From: Flavobacterium erciyesense
GTDB lineage: Bacteria; Bacteroidota; Bacteroidia; Flavobacteriales; Flavobacteriaceae
Length of the DNA stretch: 64,000 nt
Direction of reading: 5' to 3'
Assembly (NCBI RefSeq): GCF_018069925.1
Contig: NZ_JAGPXB010000005.1
Span: 171,450-235,449, forward strand
Shown here one piece after another: positions 24,606 through 33,655 of the stretch. Every line of letters begins with the position of its first letter. Within the stretch, counting starts at the first letter, position 1. The notes below the pieces were generated by a model. The model did not search any database, was not told the origin of the DNA, and saw only the letters and a program-made list of their open reading frames with translations. Made by a program: the position numbers and the translations under genes.

Positions 24606-26210
24606 ATGAAAAAAGAAAATCAAAAGACATCTACACGAAAAAAAGATTCCAAGTGGATCAAAAAAATCAAGCAGCACGTCTACGCGTGGCACCGAACTTT
24701 GGCCATAATCACCATTATTCCGGTTATATTTTGGACACTTTCAGGCATCATGCATCCGTTTATGGCGCATTTTTTTAAACCCGAAATCGCCAATCAAGAA
24801 CTACCACAAACCGCCATTAATCAGAGTCAATTGCCATTGACTTTGAAAGAGGTTTTGCAAAAAAACCAAATCAAAACGTTCAAAAACTTTCGCCTAGTCA
24901 GCCTGAAAGATAAAACCTATTATCAAGTAAAAACCGAATCAGGAGTGCTACTCTATTTTGACGCAACCACTGCTCAAAAACTTGAAAACGGCGATCAAAA
25001 ATACGCCGAAGTTCTGGCGCGTTACTTTTTACAAGACAGCACCAGCAGCATTTCAAACAGCAAAGTCCTCACTGAATTTACAACGCAATACAAGTACGTC
25101 AATCGCTACTTGCCCGTATACCAACTGAGTTTTGATCGTGCCGATGAAATGCAAGTTTATGTAGAAACGGCCTCAAGTAAACTAGCTACTTTCAACCCGA
25201 AATCACGCCAAATTTTTATTTGGTTCTTCGATACCTTTCACAATTGGTCGTTTATTGATGCGATTTCCAATAACAGTTTGCGCATCATAATCATGATTGT
25301 ACTTTTGTCTGTGATCTCCTTTTCAGCAATAAGCGGACTCTTGATTTATGGTCTTTTCTGGAAACAATTCAAAAAAAGTGATGCGCTTGCTCCCAAAAAA
25401 GGCATCCGCCGATACCACCGACAAATCGGGATTTGGATTTCATTATTTACCTTAACCTTTGCTTTTAGCGGTGCATACCACGCCACTACCAAATGGGATC
25501 CGTACACACTCTCGCAAATGGTGTACGAACCTAGCTTTAAAACCGAAGCACTTACAACTTCACTTACTGATTTAAAACTAGATTGGAATCGGTTTGAAAA
25601 TGCCAGTATAGTTGCTTTTCAAGACAGTTTGTACTACCGTTGCCAACAGCTTCCAAAGCAAGTAACAAAGACCAACACAGCCATCAGCGCACCCGAGTCA
25701 AAATGGGCGAAGAAAGACAAACAACCACTAGAAATAGTTTACATCAACGCACAAACCAATCGCATTTCGGCCAATCTAGATATGAAATATGCTGAATTTT
25801 TAGCGCATTATTTTACAGATGGCGCACCAAAAGCCGCTTGTTGCGAAATGATCCCTGAAACTGATGAACCTGAAACTTCTTTACAAAACGCTAAATTGGT
25901 TGAAACGAAAACCATTTACGAATTTGAAAGTCGCGAGTATGGCTTTGTGAACAAGCGCCTTCCCGTTGTAAAACTTGCTTATGACACGCCTGAAAATACT
26001 ACTTATTTTATAGAAACAGCCACCTCAAGATTAGCCGCAAAAGTAGAAAACGCAGACAAAAGAGAAGGTTATTCTTTTGCTATTCTACACAAATTTTTAT
26101 TTTTAGATTGGGCAGGCAAAAATATACGTGATGCAGCAATGGTTTTGGCCGCACTGGCAATTTTAATCGTGAGTGTTTTAGGATTGATTTTATTCCTGAA
26201 GAAAAAATAA
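24606..26210 (+). CDS. PepSY domain-containing membrane protein
   Basis: This 534-residue protein has about four membrane segments: near 35-52 (TLAIITIIPVIFWTLSGIM), 220-245, 275-295 and the C-terminus (AMVLAALAILIVSVLGLILF). Two periplasmic PepSY-type regions lie between them. Such PepSY_TM proteins are thought to reduce ferric siderophores in the periplasm or to move electrons across the inner membrane. It follows the TonB receptor in one operon. CCEM near residue 417 could bind metal. Confidence 0.82.
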   Translation: MKKENQKTSTRKKDSKWIKKIKQHVYAWHRTLAIITIIPVIFWTLSGIMHPFMAHFFKPEIANQELPQTAINQSQLPLTLKEVLQKNQIKTFKNFRLVSLKDKTYYQVKTESGVLLYFDATTAQKLENGDQKYAEVLARYFLQDSTSSISNSKVLTEFTTQYKYVNRYLPVYQLSFDRADEMQVYVETASSKLATFNPKSRQIFIWFFDTFHNWSFIDAISNNSLRIIIMIVLLSVISFSAISGLLIYGLFWKQFKKSDALAPKKGIRRYHRQIGIWISLFTLTFAFSGAYHATTKWDPYTLSQMVYEPSFKTEALTTSLTDLKLDWNRFENASIVAFQDSLYYRCQQLPKQVTKTNTAISAPESKWAKKDKQPLEIVYINAQTNRISANLDMKYAEFLAHYFTDGAPKAACCEMIPETDEPETSLQNAKLVETKTIYEFESREYGFVNKRLPVVKLAYDTPENTTYFIETATSRLAAKVENADKREGYSFAILHKFLFLDWAGKNIRDAAMVLAALAILIVSVLGLILFLKKK

Positions 26211-26220
26211 AAGCCAAAAA

Positions 26221-26252
26221 AAAGCGTCATAAACAAGAGTTCATGACGCTTT
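26221..26252. terminator. Bidirectional terminator
   Basis: aaagcgtcat and atgacgcttt flank a 12-base loop between the convergent PepSY and DUF4252 genes. A-rich DNA lies on one side, and the opposite strand gives the T run. Confidence 0.7.
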
Positions 26253-26270
26253 ACTTTTCAATAGCACTAA

Positions 26271-26804
26271 TTATTTCATCAATTGTTGTAAAGGTTTTAG
26301 CTGTTCCATATCTATTTTTGATTGCTGCAACACACTCATCATGGTCATAATATGCGTCGGGTTCATGTCTTTGCCCAAAACACGTACAACTACAAAACCG
26401 TTTTCTTTTTTGTTACCGTACAAAATAAACTCATCGATGTGTTCATCAGTACCTACAAAACTCACCGAAGCACCCTCTTTTCCAGAACCAAACTTCATCA
26501 ATTGTTGGTACTTTTTGTCTTTTAAAATCAAATCGACTTTAGCACGCTCTGTTTCAAACTCTGCTTTATTGGTCGCATTTGCCTTAAAGGCCAACACATT
26601 CATTTTGTCAAAAGATTTTAATGCTTCCGTTTGAGCGACTGATAATTTGCTCGCATCCACATTTAAAATATTAGGCGAAACATCTAAGGCAACAAAGTTT
26701 TTATTTTCGGCATGTTCAACAAAATACTTTTGCAAAGAAGATTCATTGTTGCAACTCCATAAAAAGAGCACCATTAGTACGGGAATTCCGAATCGCAATT
26801 TCAT
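26271..26804 (-). CDS. DUF4252 lipoprotein
   Basis: This 177-residue protein has a lipoprotein signal (FGIPVLMVLFLWSC, C18 lipidated). Its mature domain is of the DUF4252 type found in Bacteroidota beside ECF sigma factors (KLSVAQTEALKSFDKMNVLAF and FILYGNKKENGFVVVRVLG). It follows a second DUF4252 gene by one base and belongs to the sigma operon upstream. Its role is unknown, possibly envelope sensing. Confidence 0.75.
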   Translation of the reverse strand: MKLRFGIPVLMVLFLWSCNNESSLQKYFVEHAENKNFVALDVSPNILNVDASKLSVAQTEALKSFDKMNVLAFKANATNKAEFETERAKVDLILKDKKYQQLMKFGSGKEGASVSFVGTDEHIDEFILYGNKKENGFVVVRVLGKDMNPTHIMTMMSVLQQSKIDMEQLKPLQQLMK

Positions 26805-26805
26805 C

Positions 26806-27396
26806 TTACTTTTTACCTTTAGTTGCTTTTTTCAAGTCGTCACCGCCAGGAATACGCATTTTATCTGTCAAAACCGAAAGTTGATTCAAGTCGAAATTTC
26901 CTGTTAATGACATCAAAACGGTATCTTCGTTTTTGGCTCCTTCAATAAACATCAACAACTCGCGTATTTGCGTATCGGTCGTCCCTGATTTTACCATGAT
27001 TTTTACATTTCGGCCATTATCGTTCACACGCATTAACTCTTCAAGACCTGCTGTTTTGACATATTTTTCAGCTGCAAGTTTCATTTCGCCTTCTACTCGA
27101 GTACTTTTAGTAGTAAACACTTTTAGGTTGTCTAACTTTTTAATTAAAGCTAAATATTGCTGCGTATCTTTATCGGATGCATCCATTTTAACTTTGCTCA
27201 TTAAGTCGAACATTTTTTTGTTTACAATGATAGAAGTAACATCGTCTTGACCGTCAAATTTATCAAACGCCGATTGTGCAAAAAGCGAACTTGTAGCCAA
27301 AAACAATGCTAATGTGAGCGCTATTTTACGAAACGATTTTCGAATTGAAATTCCATTTGTTGCGTTAACTAACGCTTTTTGATTGATTGATTTCAT
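26806..27396 (-). CDS. DUF4252 exported protein
   Basis: This 196-residue protein has an N-terminal hydrophobic segment near 24-40 (IALTLALFLATSSLFAQ) as signal peptide. The DUF4252 domain includes KFDGQDDVTSIIVNKKMFDLM and a C-terminal NLNQLSVL-like stretch. The first 20 residues may be an over-extended start. It is a paralogue of the next gene and third in the sigma operon. Confidence 0.78.
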   Translation of the reverse strand: MKSINQKALVNATNGISIRKSFRKIALTLALFLATSSLFAQSAFDKFDGQDDVTSIIVNKKMFDLMSKVKMDASDKDTQQYLALIKKLDNLKVFTTKSTRVEGEMKLAAEKYVKTAGLEELMRVNDNGRNVKIMVKSGTTDTQIRELLMFIEGAKNEDTVLMSLTGNFDLNQLSVLTDKMRIPGGDDLKKATKGKK

Positions 27397-27445
27397 GATA
27401 TAATTGGGTATTTGTGATTACTTAATTTTAGATAATAATTCTTGA

Positions 27446-27928
27446 TTAACTGCCTTGCTGTTTCGCAACAGGCTTCTTGAAAACTTTATTTTTTGCAATT
27501 TGATACTCTTCAATATACTGTACACTTTCTATGCCAACATTTACTTGACTAGACAACATTGATAATGCCTTTTGTGTTGCCTCAAATGCTACTTTAGGAT
27601 CTTCGTAAGTACCTAAATCTGATTGCTCAGTTCCGTTTGTTTGTAAAAGAGCAAAAGTACTCCAACCTACAAGCACCACTACAGATGCTGCCGCTGACCA
27701 CCACAGCATTCTATTACGGGCTGGTTTTACAGTTCTAAAAATTGGCAATTGTTTAGGGCACTCTTCTACTTTTGCTTGATCAAAATAACCAAAAAGCGAC
27801 TGGTATTGTTGCAAATGTGGAGCAGGAACTTGCGTGGAAAAATAATCTCGTAGTTGCTGCTCTTCGTTCAAAGAAGTTTCTCCGTTAAAATATTTTTCTA
27901 AAAGACTATCTACCTCGCTCCATTCCAT
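27446..27928 (-). CDS. Membrane protein paired with the ECF sigma factor, possible anti-sigma factor
   Basis: This 160-residue protein has a soluble N-terminal domain (VDSLLEKYFNGETSLNEEQQLR), one membrane segment near 73-95 (MLWWSAAASVVVLVGWSTFAL) and a periplasmic tail. It overlaps the sigma gene by 23 bases. Position and topology fit an anti-sigma factor, though the sequence lacks a zinc-type anti-sigma motif. Confidence 0.65.
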   Translation of the reverse strand: MEWSEVDSLLEKYFNGETSLNEEQQLRDYFSTQVPAPHLQQYQSLFGYFDQAKVEECPKQLPIFRTVKPARNRMLWWSAAASVVVLVGWSTFALLQTNGTEQSDLGTYEDPKVAFEATQKALSMLSSQVNVGIESVQYIEEYQIAKNKVFKKPVAKQQGS

Positions 27929-28424
27929 AATTGTGTGTTTTTGTCATATTTTCTCTAATTGTTTTACGCGCCCTTGATAGCGCTACGCGAATGGCACTTT
28001 CGCTCATCTTCAAAATTTCAGCCATTTCGTCAAAATCATATTGTTCAATGTCTCTCAACTGAATTATTACCCTCTGTTGTTCAGGCAACTGCAGCATTAT
28101 TTTGTTAACCCATTCTAGGCTATCAGTATCTTCAACAGTTTGTTCAACTCCCGCTGCTCCGTCAGTGTAATTGGTATGAACCAGTTGCATGTTGCCAGAA
28201 CGCTTGGCTTTCAACTGATCTAAGCAATAATTTTTGGTCATTGTCATAGCCATCGCCTCTGTGCTTTTGTAGGTTTGTAAATTGTCGCTCTTAGTCCACA
28301 ACTTCACCAAAACTTCTTGTGTAGCATCCTCAGCTTCTTCGGTACTCACCAACAAACGTTTGGCCAATCGAAAGAGTTTGTCTTTGAAGGGTAAAACGAC
28401 TGTTAAAAATTCATTTTGGTTCAT
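27906..28424 (-). CDS. ECF-type RNA polymerase sigma factor
   Basis: This 172-residue protein has region 2 (AKRLLVSTEEAEDATQEVLV, KNYCLDQLK) and region 4 (LQLPEQQRVIIQLRDIEQYD, then MSESAIRVALSRARK). This is the ECF sigma-70 layout. It heads an operon with the membrane partner and two DUF4252 proteins, which probably form its signalling set. Such factors often control their own operon; I see no second target site. Confidence 0.92.
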   Translation of the reverse strand: MNQNEFLTVVLPFKDKLFRLAKRLLVSTEEAEDATQEVLVKLWTKSDNLQTYKSTEAMAMTMTKNYCLDQLKAKRSGNMQLVHTNYTDGAAGVEQTVEDTDSLEWVNKIMLQLPEQQRVIIQLRDIEQYDFDEMAEILKMSESAIRVALSRARKTIRENMTKTHNYGMERGR

Positions 28425-28471
28425 ACTAAGGGTACTGTTTGACCGTTTACAAAAAGAAGACGATTCACATT

Positions 28472-28479
28472 TATTTTTG
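28472..28479 (+). promoter_or_regulatory. Minus-7 element before the S41 peptidase
   Basis: TATTTTTG fits TAnnTTTG, 69 bases before the peptidase start. The nearest TTG upstream (28439) is about 30 bases away, longer than usual, so the minus-33 element is unclear. Confidence 0.35.
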
Positions 28480-28547
28480 CAACAAAAAAACGTAAAATAA
28501 AACTAAAGATATTATTTTTACGTTAATTAAAGAATTAAACCAAATTT

Positions 28548-30002
28548 ATGAAAACCTACTTTAAACTATTACTAGTAGCGCTTGTTACTACTTTTTTTGT
28601 TCAAGGCTGTCAAGACAATGACGATATAGTACCACCAGCAACTCTTGAAATTCAAGATTTTATCTGGAAAGGAATGAATCAATACTACTTATGGACGGAC
28701 GAAGTCGCTAATTTAGATGAGAATAGATTTCCAAATCAAGGTGCTTTGAATTCATTTCTACAAAACTACAACAAACCAGAAGATTTGTTCGCGGCTTTAC
28801 GAGTAAGTTCAGATTTAGACAAATTCAGTTGGATTGTTGATGACTACTTGGAGCTTGAAGGACAATTTCAAGGGACAACCAACAACAACGGCGTTGAATT
28901 TGGTTTGGGCAGAATATCAGCTGGATCATCGGAAATTTTTGGTTTTGTACGATACATTATTCCAGGATCAAATGCATCAACTAAAGATATTAAACGTGGT
29001 GACATTTTTACGGGAGTAAACGGAACACCACTTACCATAAGTAACTATATTTCATTACTTTACGGAGCTAACAATGATTACACATTGAACATGGCTAATT
29101 TGGTAGGAAACACGCTAGTTGCAAATGGGAAAAATATTGCTTTAACTAAAACGGTTTTGACAGAGAATCCTATCTTAGTTAACAAAGTAATTACTGTTGG
29201 ATCTCGCAAGATTGGTTATTTGATGTATAATGCTTTTACCGCCACATTTGACACCCAATTAAATAACGCTTTTGGAACTTTAAAAGCACAAGGGATTACT
29301 GAACTAGTTCTTGACTTGCGTTATAATGGCGGAGGATCAGTGCAAACTGCAACTCGATTGGCGAGTATGATTACAGGTCAATTTACAGGCAAAATATTTG
29401 CAAAACAGCAATGGAATAAAGCAATTAATGATTATTTTGAAGCTGAAGATCCAAACGCTTTAAACAACTTTTTTACCGATAAAATTGAAAGTACGCCAAT
29501 TAATAGTTTGAATTTGACCAAGGTTTATATACTGACATCATCTAGTTCAGCATCAGCGAGTGAATTGGTAATTAATGGCTTGAAACCTCATATTACAGTT
29601 GTTCAAATTGGAGATGTAACTGTAGGTAAAAATGTTGGTTCCGTAACTTTATACGACTCACCTACTTTTGGTACTGAAAACAGAAATCCAAAACATCGTT
29701 ATGCCATGCAACCAATTGTACTTAAAATTGTCAATTCTTTGAATTTTGGAGAGTATCAAAGCGGATTAAGACCGGACGTTTCTGTATTAGAATCAATAGG
29801 GAATTTGGGCGTTTTAGGTGACGAAAATGAGCCATTATTGCGTGCCGCTATTTCACGAATTACAAATAATGCTCGATTGATACCGCAAAGTAAAGTCACG
29901 AACTTTCAAGCAGTAAGTAACCCTATGGAAAACAACGGCTTTAACCAAATGTATCTTGAAAAAGCGCCGGAAGGTTTATTGAAAGCTTTAGAACAAAAAT
30001 AA
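28548..30002 (+). CDS. S41-family (C-terminal processing) peptidase, lipoprotein
   Basis: This 484-residue protein has a lipoprotein signal (LVTTFFVQGC, C21 lipidated). A PDZ-like region at about 125-190 is followed by the S41 catalytic domain with LVLDLRYNGGGSVQTA, the serine block TSSSSASASE near 331-335, and the lysine in GKNVGS. It cleaves unfolded or tagged proteins in the periplasm. It is divergent from the sigma operon and stands alone. Confidence 0.88.
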   Translation: MKTYFKLLLVALVTTFFVQGCQDNDDIVPPATLEIQDFIWKGMNQYYLWTDEVANLDENRFPNQGALNSFLQNYNKPEDLFAALRVSSDLDKFSWIVDDYLELEGQFQGTTNNNGVEFGLGRISAGSSEIFGFVRYIIPGSNASTKDIKRGDIFTGVNGTPLTISNYISLLYGANNDYTLNMANLVGNTLVANGKNIALTKTVLTENPILVNKVITVGSRKIGYLMYNAFTATFDTQLNNAFGTLKAQGITELVLDLRYNGGGSVQTATRLASMITGQFTGKIFAKQQWNKAINDYFEAEDPNALNNFFTDKIESTPINSLNLTKVYILTSSSSASASELVINGLKPHITVVQIGDVTVGKNVGSVTLYDSPTFGTENRNPKHRYAMQPIVLKIVNSLNFGEYQSGLRPDVSVLESIGNLGVLGDENEPLLRAAISRITNNARLIPQSKVTNFQAVSNPMENNGFNQMYLEKAPEGLLKALEQK

Positions 30003-30027
30003 TTTTCGACCACAAACATATTTAAAG

Positions 30028-30066
30028 TGCCACAACAAGAAAGGTTCAAGCCTTTTTTGTTGTGGC
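30028..30066 (+). terminator. Terminator after the S41 peptidase
   Basis: gtgccacaacaa pairs with ttgttgtggcat, with an inner aaaggttcaagcctttt stem and a T-rich tail, 25 bases after the stop. Confidence 0.75.
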
Positions 30067-30191
30067 ATTTTCTATTTTAAAAAACTTGGAAACGAAAATT
30101 TTTAAAGTCTGACAAATAAAAATTAATTCAACGAGCAATAAACTATATATTTTGTAAGTTTATAAATACTAACACTTAAAAAACTACAACC

Positions 30192-30812
30192 ATGAAAAAA
30201 GCAATTCCGTATTTTGTCGCGCTAACCGCACTAGTAAGTTTAAGCTTTACGCAACCTAACTTCAATAACAACAAGCAAATTCACGTAGTTATTGATGCCG
30301 GGCATGGAGGAAGCGATTTTGGCGCAAGCTCTATTCTTTATAAAGAAAAGCAAATTGTTGCTGCTATATCCCAAAAAATAAAAGCATTAAACCAAAATCA
30401 AGACGTAATAATTCATTTTACAAGAGAAGAGGATGAATTTTTATCCTTGACAGATCGAGCCAAGATGATCAGTGAAATCAAGCCTGATTTAGTACTCTCA
30501 CTTCACGTGAATCAAAGTGCGAATATTGCGAAATCCGGAATGGAATTTTATGTGTCAAATACTTCAAAAGACAATGATGCAACGCACACTATTGCCCAAG
30601 CGCTGCAAGAAAAATTCAAAAAAGACAATGCTATCAGTGCAACCGAGATCAAAAAAGCGCCTTTTTTCATTTTAAAAAAGTCAGCTGCACCAGCCGTTTT
30701 AATCGAATTAGGATACCTTTCTAATACTGCAGACAGAGCAATGCTAACCGATGAAAAACAGCAAGAAAAAATTGCATCCACAATTCTATCTTTTGTTTCA
30801 GAACTAAAATAA
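30192..30812 (+). CDS. N-acetylmuramoyl-L-alanine amidase (Amidase_3)
   Basis: This 206-residue protein has a signal peptide of about 20 residues. The zinc-amidase motifs follow in order: VIDAGHGGSDFGA, LVLSLHVNQS and VLIELGYLSN. The histidines and glutamate bind zinc and catalyse. It cleaves the bond between muramic acid and peptide stem in the periplasm. The length suits a catalytic domain without extra cell-wall binding modules. Confidence 0.92.
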   Translation: MKKAIPYFVALTALVSLSFTQPNFNNNKQIHVVIDAGHGGSDFGASSILYKEKQIVAAISQKIKALNQNQDVIIHFTREEDEFLSLTDRAKMISEIKPDLVLSLHVNQSANIAKSGMEFYVSNTSKDNDATHTIAQALQEKFKKDNAISATEIKKAPFFILKKSAAPAVLIELGYLSNTADRAMLTDEKQQEKIASTILSFVSELK

Positions 30813-30818
30813 AAAAAT

Positions 30819-30856
30819 AAAAAAGCGAGATCATCAGTACTGAGTCTCGCTTTTTC
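30819..30856. terminator. Bidirectional terminator
   Basis: aaaaagcgaga and tctcgcttttt form a stem between the convergent amidase and btuB-like genes, with T and A runs on both sides. Confidence 0.8.
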
Positions 30857-30889
30857 GTTTCCAATTCAAACAAAATCTATTTTATAATC

Positions 30890-32800
30890 TTAAAATAAGA
30901 AATTCAAACCTACTTTAAAGCTTCGACCTCTGGTAGAATACCCTCTAGTCTCAACAAAATCACGATCAAAAATATTATCAACGGCTCCAAAAACTTGAAG
31001 TCTATTCTTTAGTAAATCATAACGTGCATTAGCATGCACTAATTGGTAATCTTTCAAAATTTCTGAATTTAACACCGGATCAAAAGTTGGCGCAGGATAG
31101 GTTGTGTATTCAAAAACCCTGTCTGAAACAAATTGATACACCATATTAAAAGCCAATCTAGAAGAGGCTTGATAATCAAGAGTAGCGTTTACTTTGTGTT
31201 TTGGATTTAGAATTCGAGACTGTCTTTCTAATTCTGTGAAGGTATAGTTAGCTGCTGCTTTTACTTTATCCGAAAAAGCATAAGAAACCATAGTCTCAAG
31301 TCCGCGTGCCTTGTTTTTACCAAGTACATTAAAATATTTATAATCGATTAAATCAAACCCTATAGCATCCTCTTCTTCACGTTGAAAAGCAACAGCATTA
31401 ACTACTAATTTTTTGTTCAAAACACTAGTTTCAAAACCCAATTCAGCCGTAGCATCTTTCTCTGGTGCCAAATCTAATTTTCCGTATTCAGAGTACAATT
31501 GGTACAAACTTGGAGTTACAAAAGCCGTACTAAATGAAGCCAGAACTTTAAAATTTGAGTTCACATTGTAGGACGGATTAAAATTGTAAACTAGGTTGTT
31601 TCCGTACTCATTATGCATGTTGTAACGTGCACCAGCATTTACGTTTAGTCCAAATTCAGCGTTATAAACCAAAGTAACATAAGGATCAATCATGTTGAAT
31701 TTTGCCAATTCAGTTGGAATTACAGCAAACTCACTTTCGTTTGACATTTCATGAAACTGAAATTGCGCACCAGTTACCAAGAAAAATTCTGAGCTAAAAT
31801 TATATTTGTTGAATAAATCAGCATTGACATTTCTTGATTTGTAGTTGCTTAAGCTCCCAAAATTAAAAATTCCTCTTTCAATCAATCCTGCACTAGCATT
31901 CAAAACTAATTCACCTTTAGCATATTTCAATTTTGGTGTAAACCCAGCTCTAAACTGCTCAGAAACGCTAAAATTATCTTTATTGTCTGCAAATGAACCT
32001 GAATCAAAATCGCTTTTCAAACGATCATAATTAGAGAAAAAATCTAATGAAAAAGCATCATTTACTTTAAAGCCTACTTTTACCACTGCATTAACGCGGG
32101 AAAAAGCATCATTTTCAAAAACATCAGCATTTGATGCAGGACGCGCCTCAGAAATACCAGTTGTTTCAGTGCTATTTAGTGCCGTGAAGTAACTGAATTT
32201 TTTAGAAGTACCGTTTACTGCGATACCTTGATTAAAATCTTGCAAACTATAATCAACAATTTTAGCAGCCGTTTGCGAACCCATATTCACGTAGGCATTT
32301 CCGGCGATTTCTTTTTTGGCTGCTTTTTTAAGTGTAATATTGATTACTCCTGTCGCAGCTCCAGAACCGTACAAAGTACTTGAAGCTCCTTTTAAAATCT
32401 CGATGCTTTCGATTTGTTCAACTGGCAAAAGGCGTAAATCGTAAGACAAACTAATTCCAGAAGCATCCGTTACTGGAACTCCATCGATCATAACTAAAAC
32501 TTGGTGATTGCGTCCGCCGCGAATGTAAAGTCCTAAATCTTTACCCATTCGGCTTTGGTTTCCGTTGATTTCAACACCAGCAACAGTACTCAAAATGGAG
32601 GCTACTGACTGTCCCGCTCTCTTTTTAAGATCTTCGGCGGTGATTTTAACAATTACTTTTCCTGATTTTTCTTTAGCTAAAGCAAATTTTGAATCAGATA
32701 CTACTACCTCATCTAGTTTTTGAGGATCTTGTTCTTGTGCAAACGCACCCATTGCAAAAAATAATGCAAGCGCACTAAAGCGAATGAATTTTTTGTTCAT
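30890..32800 (-). CDS. btuB: TonB-dependent receptor, probable cobalamin transporter
   Basis: From ATG at 32800 (MNKKFIRFSALALFFAMGAFAQ) this is a 636-residue outer-membrane receptor with signal peptide. The plug has KLDEVVVSDSKFALAKEKS, VNGN-like ASILSTVAGVEING and IEILKGASSTLYGSGAATGVINI. The barrel ends in FKVGLNFLF with terminal F. The cobalamin riboswitch just upstream and the neighbouring cob genes mark it as the B12 receptor. The longer frame to 32971 runs through the riboswitch and is not coding. Confidence 0.93.
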   Translation of the reverse strand: MNKKFIRFSALALFFAMGAFAQEQDPQKLDEVVVSDSKFALAKEKSGKVIVKITAEDLKKRAGQSVASILSTVAGVEINGNQSRMGKDLGLYIRGGRNHQVLVMIDGVPVTDASGISLSYDLRLLPVEQIESIEILKGASSTLYGSGAATGVINITLKKAAKKEIAGNAYVNMGSQTAAKIVDYSLQDFNQGIAVNGTSKKFSYFTALNSTETTGISEARPASNADVFENDAFSRVNAVVKVGFKVNDAFSLDFFSNYDRLKSDFDSGSFADNKDNFSVSEQFRAGFTPKLKYAKGELVLNASAGLIERGIFNFGSLSNYKSRNVNADLFNKYNFSSEFFLVTGAQFQFHEMSNESEFAVIPTELAKFNMIDPYVTLVYNAEFGLNVNAGARYNMHNEYGNNLVYNFNPSYNVNSNFKVLASFSTAFVTPSLYQLYSEYGKLDLAPEKDATAELGFETSVLNKKLVVNAVAFQREEEDAIGFDLIDYKYFNVLGKNKARGLETMVSYAFSDKVKAAANYTFTELERQSRILNPKHKVNATLDYQASSRLAFNMVYQFVSDRVFEYTTYPAPTFDPVLNSEILKDYQLVHANARYDLLKNRLQVFGAVDNIFDRDFVETRGYSTRGRSFKVGLNFLF

Positions 32801-32884
32801 TTTAAAAATGTAAAATTTTAATAACTGGGAGAAAAGCACAGAATTACCCATACCCAAACCTTTTTTCCCGAAAGTTTGATACTC

Positions 32885-33066
32885 GATGTAATGGGCAGGT
32901 CTCCTGGCTTGCGTCTTGTTGTTGACCTTCCCACTCGCCGCGGCGAGCAGTGGTTTTGTAGATAACAACAAGCTTGGTAGCTTACAGTTGCGGGTACAGC
33001 TTAGGTTTTGAACCTAATTCCCTTTTAATGCTATTGGAACAAACTGAACCAATAACAACCTCAATA
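32885..33066 (-). promoter_or_regulatory. Cobalamin riboswitch controlling btuB
   Basis: The minus strand carries the B12 box agccaggagacctgcc (plus 32894-32909), the conserved core gtacccgcaactgtaagct further 5', and paired arms such as ttgttgtt and aacaacaa. It lies between cobC and btuB, 85 bases before the btuB start. Binding of adenosylcobalamin should reduce btuB expression. Confidence 0.93.
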
Positions 33067-33072
33067 CGGGCG

Positions 33073-33104
33073 CAAATATAGAATTATAAAAGTTTAAAAT
33101 GCAA
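33073..33104 (-). promoter_or_regulatory. Promoter of the riboswitch-btuB transcript
   Basis: On the minus strand TTG (33102-33104) and TATATTTG (33073-33080) are 21 bases apart, a textbook Bacteroidota promoter placing the transcript start at the 5' end of the riboswitch. Confidence 0.7.
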
Positions 33105-33118
33105 CAGAAATTTGATTT

Positions 33119-33655
33119 TTATATTTCAAGCCGAATAACTTGACCAAAATCGACCTTGTTTTGAAAAGCATCTTTCAGCGGTAAATTGCTGTAGGTACAT
33201 AAAATACTTCGAATTACGCCGGCGTGAGCGACGATTACAATTGGTTTTTGTGATGGATGGCTTAATTCTGTTTCAATAAAAGACAAAACACGATCATGTA
33301 AATCAAGAAAAGATTCGCCGTTAGGAACACGAACCGAAACAAAATCAGCCATCCAAGGTTGTAAAACGGCTTCATCAATGGCATTCCATGGTTGGAGTTC
33401 CCAATCGCCAAAATTCATTTCGAGCAATCGATCGTCATGCTTTATTTGAGGGATTGCAGCCTGCTTTTGAATAAATGTTGCCAAAATACGGCAGCGTTGC
33501 AAGGGACTAGAAAACAACTCAAAATCAGAAGGCAGTTGTTTTACTATTGCTTCAAAAACAGATTCGTAAGGTGATCGAATCTCGACATCGGCATGACCGT
33601 AGCACACTCCTTTTTCGCAAACAGTTTCGGTGTGGCGAACTAAATAAATTTCCAT
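33119..33655 (-). CDS. cobC: Alpha-ribazole phosphatase (histidine phosphatase)
   Basis: From ATG at 33655 (MEIYLVRHTETVCEKGVCYG) this is a 178-residue protein. RHTE carries the catalytic histidine, SSPLQRC the second conserved region, and VVAHAGVIRSIL the distal histidine. It removes phosphate from alpha-ribazole phosphate in nucleotide-loop assembly. It overlaps the end of cobS by 16 bases. General phosphoglycerate-mutase-like phosphatases share the fold; the operon decides the name. Confidence 0.88.
   Translation of the reverse strand: MEIYLVRHTETVCEKGVCYGHADVEIRSPYESVFEAIVKQLPSDFELFSSPLQRCRILATFIQKQAAIPQIKHDDRLLEMNFGDWELQPWNAIDEAVLQPWMADFVSVRVPNGESFLDLHDRVLSFIETELSHPSQKPIVIVAHAGVIRSILCTYSNLPLKDAFQNKVDFGQVIRLEI

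Noticed and set aside
24542..24778. 78-codon frame at the start of the PepSY gene
   Set aside because: Shadow frame over a palindromic repeat and the real PepSY coding sequence.
32801..32971. 57-residue N-terminal extension of the btuB-like receptor
   Set aside because: It translates riboswitch sequence, including the B12 box, and precedes a clear signal peptide start at 32800.
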